A stretch of 9,743 nt of DNA. It comes from Corynebacterium accolens. GTDB taxonomy: Bacteria > Actinomycetota > Actinomycetes > Mycobacteriales > Mycobacteriaceae. Each line of letters begins with the position of its first letter. The stretch's first letter is position 1. A program made the position numbers and the translations under genes. Below are positions 6,056-9,743 of the stretch, one piece after another. The notes beneath the pieces were generated by a model that saw only the letters and a program-made list of their open reading frames with translations, did no database searches and was not told the origin of the DNA. The stretch lies in contig NZ_CP100376.1 of assembly GCF_030515985.1 (NCBI RefSeq), positions 2,163,001 through 2,172,743 of the forward strand. Direction: 5' to 3'.

Positions 6056-7190
6056 AGTTATAAATATCGGCGCCGACCGGAACGAATTCATCCTCGGGGT
6101 CATCAAGCCAGCCATCGGGAAGCGCGACCTTGGAGGGCGAGCCCTGGCGCCCGCGCGCACCATCGGCATCGGCAGCCAAAGCATCAGAATCCGCCCAAGG
6201 GGCCAGCAATTCGCGCAGGCTCTCTAAGGAATCTACCTTGGCTAGGCCGGCGCGCACCTGCCCGCCGACGGGGAAGCCGCGCAGGTACCAGCCAATGTGC
6301 TTGCGGATGTCCCTGGATGCGTGATCCTCGCCCTCGTGCTGTGCGAGCAGCTCCGCATGGCGCAGGATTACCTGGGTGACCTCGCCTAAGGTGGGCTCGG
6401 CGGGGATAGACTCGCCGCGCAGGGCAGCGCCCAGCTCTGCGAAAAGCCACGGCCGGCCCAGGCAACCTCGGCCCACCTGCACGCCATCGCAGCCGGTGGC
6501 CTCCATCATGCGGCGGGCGTCATCGGCGCGGAAAATATCGCCATTGCCCAGTACCGGAATACCGGTATCCGCGAGGTGTTCCTTGAGCCGGGCGATCTCA
6601 TCCCACCGGGCATCGCCGGAATAGCGCTGTGCGGCCGTGCGACCGTGCAGGGTTACGGCGGCGGCGCCGGAATCCACGGCAATGCGCCCTGCATCGAGGT
6701 GCGTATGGTGCTCGTCATCGATGCCTACGCGCATCTTCACCGTGACGGGGATATTCGTGCCCTCGGTGGCCTTGACTGCAGCGGAGACGATATTGCCAAA
6801 GAGGCGGCGCTTATAGGGCAGGGCAGAGCCGCCGCCACGCCTGGTTACCTTGGGAACGGGGCAGCCAAAGTTCATGTCGATGTGGTCCGCCAAATTCTCA
6901 TCCACGATGATCTTGGCTGCTTTATAGGTATATTCCGGATCCACCGTATAAATCTGAAGGGAACGCGGATCTTCATTCGGGGCAAAGGTGGTCATGTGCA
7001 TGGTTTTCTCGTTGCGCTCCACCAGGGCCCGCGCGGTGACCATCTCGCAGACATACAAGCCCGACACCGTCCCGGTGCGGGCCAGCTCCTGTTCCCTGCA
7101 CAACGTGCGGAAGGCAACGTTGGTTACCCCCGCCATGGGGGCGAGGATGACGGGGGAGGAGAGATCATAGTTTCCAATGCGCAAATTCAC
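6045..7190 (-). CDS. dusB: tRNA dihydrouridine synthase (DusB/NifR3 family)
   Basis: FMN-dependent enzyme that reduces uridines in the tRNA D-loop to dihydrouridine using NADPH. It has 381 residues. The TIM-barrel start ILAPMAGVTNVAFR (15-28) matches the family. The catalytic Cys is Cys110 in MNFGCPVPKV. FMN contacts are expected at Lys152 (VTVKMRVG), His182 (LHGRTAAQRYSG), the GNGDI loop (215-219) and VGRGCLGRPW (239-248). A helical tRNA-binding domain follows (HIGWYLRGFP), then an acidic, low-complexity C-terminal extension from about residue 330 that reads like a lineage-specific tail. The start is the GTG at 7190: a TAG lies in frame two codons upstream, so no earlier start is possible. 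The family is clear; placing it as DusB rather than another Dus subfamily rests on the NifR3-like layout. It is divergent from cat. Confidence 0.93.
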   Translation of the reverse strand: MNLRIGNYDLSSPVILAPMAGVTNVAFRTLCREQELARTGTVSGLYVCEMVTARALVERNEKTMHMTTFAPNEDPRSLQIYTVDPEYTYKAAKIIVDENLADHIDMNFGCPVPKVTRRGGGSALPYKRRLFGNIVSAAVKATEGTNIPVTVKMRVGIDDEHHTHLDAGRIAVDSGAAAVTLHGRTAAQRYSGDARWDEIARLKEHLADTGIPVLGNGDIFRADDARRMMEATGCDGVQVGRGCLGRPWLFAELGAALRGESIPAEPTLGEVTQVILRHAELLAQHEGEDHASRDIRKHIGWYLRGFPVGGQVRAGLAKVDSLESLRELLAPWADSDALAADADGARGRQGSPSKVALPDGWLDDPEDEFVPVGADIYNSGG

Positions 7191-7207
7191 GCCCTAATTG
7201 TGCTCGT

Positions 7208-7247
7208 TAACCGCAGAATTTAGCAACTGAAACGAAGGTGGCGGTTA
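7208..7247. promoter_or_regulatory. inverted repeat in the dusB-cat gap
   Basis: TAACCGC (7208-7214) and GCGGTTA (7241-7247) are perfect reverse complements separated by 26 bases. The pair sits close to the dusB start (7190), where the dusB promoter must lie, and so could be two operator half-sites or a chance match. No sigma box for dusB is clear; a candidate TTGCTA and CACAAT pair on the minus strand is weak. Confidence 0.25.
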
Positions 7248-7256
7248 CTGAGGAAT

Positions 7257-7270
7257 CCCATTATTGGGGT
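7257..7270 (+). promoter_or_regulatory. candidate RamA-type site upstream of cat
   Basis: CCCA (7257-7260), TTAT, TGGG (7265-7268) is a small palindrome, and TGGGGT (7265-7270) matches the G-tract pattern reported for RamA, the acetate-metabolism regulator of C. glutamicum. The motif is short and degenerate, so this is a weak assignment supported mainly by the function of the downstream gene. Confidence 0.3.
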
Positions 7271-7288
7271 GAACGTCACAAAATGATG

Positions 7289-7314
7289 GTGGCGAAAACG
7301 TTAATTTTCGCTAC
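7289..7314. promoter_or_regulatory. 26-bp palindromic operator candidate upstream of cat
   Basis: GTGGCGAAAA (7289-7298) and TTTTCGCTAC (7305-7314) are reverse complements at 9 of 10 positions across the 6-base spacer CGTTAA. The inner 7 bp of each arm (GCGAAAA/TTTTCGC) are perfect. No T-run follows, so it is not a terminator. It overlaps the -35 of the likely cat promoter, which fits a dimeric repressor or regulator binding there. I cannot name the protein. Confidence 0.55.
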
Positions 7315-7335
7315 TGTGGTCTGTGTAACTAAATT
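7307..7335 (+). promoter_or_regulatory. candidate cat promoter
   Basis: TTCGCT (7307-7312), a 17-base spacer and TAAATT (7330-7335) resemble -35 and -10 boxes. Transcription would begin near 7342, about 41 bases before the start codon. TACTGT at 7312-7317 is an alternative -10. The palindrome at 7289-7314 overlaps either choice. Confidence 0.35.
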
Positions 7336-7382
7336 GGGTTGGCCGTAACAGCGGTCTACTCGTATATGAAGGAGGATGACAG

Positions 7383-8885
7383 TTGTCCGATAGAATCGCA
7401 TACGCCCCGTTTGAGAAGCTCGTAGTTTCTGCAGAGGAGGCTGCGAAGTACGTCAACAATGGTGACCGCGTAGGAATCTCCGGCTTCACCGGTGCCGGTT
7501 ACCCTAAGGGCTTGCCTACCGCCATTGCAGATAAGGCGAAGGCGCTGCACGAAAAGGGCGAAGAGTTCAAGATCGACCTCTTCTCCGGTGCTTCTACCGC
7601 CCCTGACTGTGACGGTGTTTTGGCAGAGGCAGAGGCCATTAACTTCCGCTCCCCATACAACTCTGACCCGCTGCTGCGTAAGCAGTTCAACGACGGCACC
7701 GCGCTTTACCAAGATATTCACCTGTCCCACTTGGGCCAGCAGGTAGAAGAGGGCTTCTACGGTGACTTCCAGGTAGCCATTATCGAGGCCGTACGCATTA
7801 CCGAGGAAGGCAATATCGTGCCGTCCTCCGCAGTGGGCAATAACCTCGAATTCGTCGAGGCTGCAGACAAGATCATCATTGAGATCAACGAGTGGCAGTC
7901 CGAGAACCTTGAGGGCATGCACGACATCTACCGCATCGACAAGCTGCCTAACCGCCAGCCCATCCCGATTAACAAGCCTGGCGACCGTATCGGTACCACC
8001 TACATGGAGATCCCGGAGGAGAAGGTCGTTGCAGTTGTCAAGACCAACTCGGCAGACCGCAACGCTCCATTCCGCGAGCCAGACGAGACTTCTGAGAAGA
8101 TCGCCGCTAACTTCATCGAGTTCTTGGAGGGCGAGGTTGCTGCAGGCCGCCTCGAGTACGACAAGTTCATCATGCAGTCCGGTGTGGGTAACGTGCCGAA
8201 CGCCGTGATGGCAGGCCTTTTGGACTCCAAGTTCGAAAACATTCAGGCATACACCGAGGTTATCCAGGACGGCATGCTGGACCTTATCGATGCCGGCAAG
8301 ATGACCGTGGCCTCTGCAACCTCCTTCGCGCTGTCGCCGGAGTACGCAGAAAAGATGAACGCGGAGGCAGACCGCTACCGCAACCACATCATCCTGCGCC
8401 CGCAGCAGATTTCCAACCACCCTGAGGTCATCCGCCGCGTCGGCCTGATTTCTTCCAACGGCATGATCGAGGGAGATATCTACGGCAATATCAACTCCAC
8501 CAACGTGTCCGGTTCCCGCATCATGAACGGCACCGGTGGCTCTGGTGACTTCACCCGTAACGCGTACATCTCCACCTTCGTGTCCCCGTCCATCGCGAAG
8601 GATGGTGCCATCTCCGCTCTGGTTCCGTTCGTGTCCCACACGGACCACACCGAGCACGACACCATGGTCATCATCACCGAATACGGTGTGGCTGACCTGC
8701 GTGGCTTGGCTCCAAAGCAGCGCGTAGAGAAGATCATCGCCGTGGCTCACCCAGACTACCGTCCGCTGTTGGAGGAGTACTACGAGCGTGCGAAGCAAAA
8801 CAAGTTCCAGCACACCCCGCACGACTTGAAGACTGCCTTCGATTTCCAGGTTAACTTCATGGAAAAGGGTGACATGCGCGGTTAA
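7383..8885 (+). CDS. cat: succinyl-CoA/acetyl-CoA:acetate CoA-transferase (Cat; acetyl-CoA hydrolase/transferase family)
   Basis: Cytoplasmic enzyme that moves CoA between succinyl-CoA, acetyl-CoA and acetate, linking acetate metabolism to the TCA cycle. It has 500 residues, the usual length. The family's catalytic Glu is expected at Glu292 in YTEVIQDGM. SGVGNVPNAV lies upstream. The CoA-binding glycine loop is GTGGSGDFTRNA (383-394), and VIITEYGVADLRGL is the conserved C-terminal motif. The start is the TTG at 7383. It has a near-perfect GAAGGAGG (7368-7375) at 7 bases, and the nearby ATGs at 7366 and 7376 are out of frame. The N-terminus MSDRIAYAPFEKLV matches corynebacterial Cat as I recall it. 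Codon use is strongly biased, suggesting high expression. It stands alone between a palindromic control region and a strong terminator. Exact acyl-CoA preference cannot be read from sequence; a pure acetyl-CoA hydrolase is less likely. Confidence 0.93.
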   Translation: MSDRIAYAPFEKLVVSAEEAAKYVNNGDRVGISGFTGAGYPKGLPTAIADKAKALHEKGEEFKIDLFSGASTAPDCDGVLAEAEAINFRSPYNSDPLLRKQFNDGTALYQDIHLSHLGQQVEEGFYGDFQVAIIEAVRITEEGNIVPSSAVGNNLEFVEAADKIIIEINEWQSENLEGMHDIYRIDKLPNRQPIPINKPGDRIGTTYMEIPEEKVVAVVKTNSADRNAPFREPDETSEKIAANFIEFLEGEVAAGRLEYDKFIMQSGVGNVPNAVMAGLLDSKFENIQAYTEVIQDGMLDLIDAGKMTVASATSFALSPEYAEKMNAEADRYRNHIILRPQQISNHPEVIRRVGLISSNGMIEGDIYGNINSTNVSGSRIMNGTGGSGDFTRNAYISTFVSPSIAKDGAISALVPFVSHTDHTEHDTMVIITEYGVADLRGLAPKQRVEKIIAVAHPDYRPLLEEYYERAKQNKFQHTPHDLKTAFDFQVNFMEKGDMRG

Positions 8886-8902
8886 TCCCCACCGCCACGG
8901 CA

Positions 8903-8941
8903 AAGGAGGGCCTCCCAGCTGGGAAGCCCTCCTTCTGCTTT
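8903..8941 (+). terminator. cat terminator
   Basis: AAGGAGGGC (8903-8911) pairs with GCCCTCCTT (8926-8934), then after one C/A mismatch TCCC (8913-8916) pairs with GGGA (8921-8924) around AGCT. The stem is very stable and lies 17 bases after the cat stop. The downstream tract TTCTGCTTT is only moderately T-rich. Confidence 0.85.
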
Positions 8942-8994
8942 GTGTGGATACTCTCAGGCGAGGGGTTAATTAGGAGATCTAAAAGTCAACACGC

Positions 8995-9000
8995 TAATAT
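8995..9000 (+). promoter_or_regulatory. candidate -10 box of tRNA-Lys
   Basis: TAATAT lies 11 bases before the mature tRNA-Lys 5' end, so a transcript would carry only a few leader bases. TATAGA at 8999-9004 overlaps as an alternative. No good -35 is visible at 17 bases. Confidence 0.4.
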
Positions 9001-9011
9001 AGAGCGACGTT

Positions 9012-9084
9012 GGGCCTTTAGCTCAGTTGGTAGAGCTACGGACTTTTAATCCGCAGGTCGTGGGTTCGATCCCCACAGGGCCCA
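9012..9084 (+). tRNA. tRNA-Lys (anticodon TTT)
   Basis: A full cloverleaf can be drawn in 73 bases. The acceptor stem GGGCCTT/AGGGCCC has one G-U pair. The D arm is GCTC...GAGC, the anticodon loop is CTTTTAA with anticodon TTT, the variable loop is AGGTC, and the T arm is GTGGG TTCGATC CCCAC. The discriminator base is A, as usual for Lys. The 3' CCA is not encoded (CAT follows). The first base pair of the anticodon stem is an A-C mismatch. It ends in its own terminator. Confidence 0.97.
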
Positions 9085-9088
9085 CATC

Positions 9089-9117
9089 AGGAGCCGCCTT
9101 CGGGCGGCTCCTTTTCT
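9089..9117 (+). terminator. terminator of tRNA-Lys, facing csoR
   Basis: AGGAGCCGCC (9089-9098) and GGCGGCTCCT (9103-9112) form a perfect 10-bp stem closed by a UUCG tetraloop, followed by a T-rich tract (TTTTCT, 9112-9117). This is a textbook intrinsic terminator for tRNA-Lys. It also lies directly behind the convergent csoR stop (9116-9118) and may help end that transcript. Confidence 0.93.
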
Positions 9118-9448
9118 AGTTTTTCACGAGCTTCTTAATGGCGTGCATAGCCTCCGCTAGCTTCTCCTTAGCCACCTCGCCGTCCTCGGCCGCCGCGCCG
9201 GCCACGCAGTGCTCTATGTGGTCTTCTAGGAGCGCCAGAGAGACGTTTTCTAGCGCTGATGTCACCGCGGAGATTTGGGTGATGATATCGATGCAGTACT
9301 GGTCCTCATCGACCATCCGGTGAATCCCGCGCGTTTGGCCTTCGATGCGCTTTAAGCGCGCCAGATAACGCGCTTTGCTCTTACTATCGGCGTTGTATCC
9401 GTGTACATCTGGTTCGTGGCACGAACAGGTTTTCTGCTGCTCAGACAT
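9116..9448 (-). CDS. csoR: CsoR-family metal-sensing repressor, probably copper-responsive
   Basis: DUF156/CsoR-RcnR-FrmR family DNA-binding repressor, 110 residues, all helical. The fingerprint RYLARLKRIEGQTRGIHRMV (27-46) is present. The copper ligand set of CsoR is intact: Cys52, His77 and Cys81 (HIEHC), with Tyr51 before the first Cys, as in CsoR's second shell. This favours Cu(I) CsoR over RcnR (extra His) or FrmR. The N-terminus adds Cys8, Cys10 and His11 (CSCH), a possible extra metal site. The start is the ATG at 9448, with AGAAGGAG 8 bases upstream. An ATG 30 codons earlier (9538) would run into tRNA-Glu and is rejected. No copper ATPase or chaperone gene is adjacent, so its targets probably include distant loci. 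The -10 TATACT (9503-9498) overlaps the tRNA-Glu promoter. Confidence 0.88.
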   Translation of the reverse strand: MSEQQKTCSCHEPDVHGYNADSKSKARYLARLKRIEGQTRGIHRMVDEDQYCIDIITQISAVTSALENVSLALLEDHIEHCVAGAAAEDGEVAKEKLAEAMHAIKKLVKN

Positions 9449-9476
9449 GGTTAAAACTCCTTCTGGGGGAGCGATT

Positions 9477-9505
9477 TTGTTTCTTGGTGATGTCTCCAGT
9501 ATATT
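9477..9505. promoter_or_regulatory. overlapping divergent promoters of csoR and tRNA-Glu
   Basis: On the plus strand TTGTTT (9477-9482), a 17-base spacer and TATATT (9500-9505) make a good tRNA-Glu promoter with a start near 9512. On the minus strand TATACT (9503 down to 9498) is a good -10 for csoR, giving a leader of about 43 bases. The two -10 boxes share bases 9500-9503, so both polymerases could not bind at once. Confidence 0.5.
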
Positions 9506-9511
9506 TCTAGA

Positions 9512-9529
9512 AGTCGCCAAGAAGCGACT
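9512..9529. repeat. perfect 6+6 inverted repeat before tRNA-Glu
   Basis: AGTCGC (9512-9517) and GCGACT (9524-9529) flank CAAGAA, ending one base before the tRNA-Glu 5' end. In RNA it would be a leader hairpin at the RNase P cut site. In DNA it lies near the -35 region of csoR and could be an operator half-site pair. Confidence 0.5.
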
Positions 9530-9530
9530 G

Positions 9531-9606
9531 GCCCCCATCGTCTAGCGGCCTAGGACACTGCCCTTTCACGGCAGCGGCACGGGTTCGAATCCCGTTGGGG
9601 GTACCA
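9531..9606 (+). tRNA. tRNA-Glu (anticodon TTC)
   Basis: Cloverleaf with acceptor GCCCCCA/TGGGGGT (closing G-U pair), anticodon stem CTGCC/GGCAG around the loop CTTTCAC with anticodon TTC, and T arm ACGGG TTCGAAT CCCGT. Discriminator A is followed by an encoded CCA (9604-9606). It is probably co-transcribed with tRNA-Asp, 35 bases downstream. Confidence 0.96.
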
Positions 9607-9638
9607 ACACCCTTGTGTTGGTACGAAATAATTTTTCG
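9601..9638 (+). other. hairpin overlapping the tRNA-Glu 3' end
   Basis: GTACCAACAC (9601-9610) and GTGTTGGTAC (9615-9624) are perfect complements across a CCTT loop. The left arm includes the last acceptor base, discriminator and CCA of tRNA-Glu. A second small stem, CGAAA/TTTCG (9624-9628 with 9634-9638), contains a run of five T at 9632-9636. It may act as a leaky terminator or a processing element between tRNA-Glu and tRNA-Asp. Confidence 0.6.
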
Positions 9639-9641
9639 TTT

Positions 9642-9715
9642 GGCCTTGTGGCGCAGTTGGTTAGCGCGCCGCCCTGTCACGGCGGAGGTCGCGGGTTCAA
9701 GTCCCGTCAAGGTCG
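9642..9715 (+). tRNA. tRNA-Asp (anticodon GTC)
   Basis: Cloverleaf with acceptor GGCCTTG/CAAGGTC, anticodon stem CCGCC/GGCGG around CTGTCAC with anticodon GTC, variable loop AGGTC, and T arm GCGGG TTCAAGT CCCGT (with a G-T closing pair). Discriminator G73 is the usual Asp identity base. CCA is not encoded (CAT follows). Bases 9716-9743 to the window edge show no further feature. Confidence 0.97.
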
Positions 9716-9743
9716 CATTCTGAACAGTACACGCTTCGGCGGG

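Noticed and set aside
6576..7223. 215-codon plus-strand open frame inside dusB
   Set aside because: It lies within a well-supported dusB gene on the other strand and has no domain signature.
7324..7339. TGTGTAACTAAATTGG as a GlxR site for cat
   Set aside because: Only the left TGTG matches; the centre and right half do not fit the consensus.
7356..8903. 515-codon minus-strand open frame opposite cat
   Set aside because: It is slightly longer than cat itself, but the translation resembles no family and the length follows from the codon bias of cat.
9449..9538. Longer csoR reading frame starting at 9538
   Set aside because: The extra 30 codons lack family similarity, overlap the tRNA-Glu 5' end and contain the csoR promoter; the ATG at 9448 has a proper ribosome site.
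9507..9710. 67-codon minus-strand frame with MTGLEPATSAVTGRR-like sequence
   Set aside because: It is the antisense of tRNA-Glu and tRNA-Asp; this kind of peptide is a well-known false gene call over tRNA clusters.
1..9743. A new defence, mobile or biosynthetic system
   Set aside because: Every substantial gene belongs to a well-known core family in a familiar Corynebacterium order, and no repeats, integrase, transposase or unusual gene cassette is present.

Overview
The window looks like a core chromosomal segment of a Corynebacterium-type actinobacterium. The evidence is a mycothiol synthase gene (mycothiol is the actinobacterial thiol), an actinobacterial PhoU of the PhoY kind, a close relative of the corynebacterial Cat CoA-transferase, GTG and TTG starts, and moderately GC-rich codon use. 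The order mshD - pstSCAB - phoU - dusB - cat matches what I recall of the Corynebacterium glutamicum chromosome. I see no insertion sequence, prophage, CRISPR array or obvious foreign DNA.

Left part, plus strand: the 3' part of mshD (1-880) enters from the left edge. A 226-base regulatory gap follows, then the phosphate ABC transporter operon: pstS (lipoprotein, 1107-2213), pstC (2347-3399), pstA (3412-4326) and pstB (4378-5151). PstS binds phosphate outside the membrane, PstC and PstA form the channel and PstB supplies ATP hydrolysis. The gap before pstS carries a GlxR-like (cAMP receptor) half-palindrome and an 11-base-spaced direct repeat of the kind OmpR/PhoR-type regulators bind. It also includes a probable structured leader. 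A GC-rich hairpin separates pstS from pstC and could set the high PstS:PstC ratio. A 17-bp perfect stem closes the operon.

Middle part, minus strand: phoU (5258-5986) converges on pstB, so it is not part of the pst operon. Upstream of it lies dusB (6045-7190), a tRNA dihydrouridine synthase. The 192 bases between dusB and the divergent cat hold a 26-bp imperfect palindrome and other operator-like symmetry.

Right part: cat (7383-8885, plus; TTG start with an excellent Shine-Dalgarno) encodes a succinyl-CoA/acetyl-CoA:acetate CoA-transferase and ends in a strong terminator. Next come tRNA-Lys(TTT), a UUCG-loop terminator, a minus-strand csoR-like copper repressor gene (9116-9448), then tRNA-Glu(TTC) and tRNA-Asp(GTC) on the plus strand. 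The csoR and tRNA-Glu promoters appear to overlap at their -10 boxes.

There is no evidence of a new multi-gene system. The points worth a second look are regulatory and structural: the pstS control region and leader, the pstS-pstC hairpin, the cat palindrome, the probably leaderless phoU with a degenerate metal motif and a duplicated 3' end, the overlapping csoR/tRNA-Glu promoters, and a hairpin that includes the tRNA-Glu 3' end.
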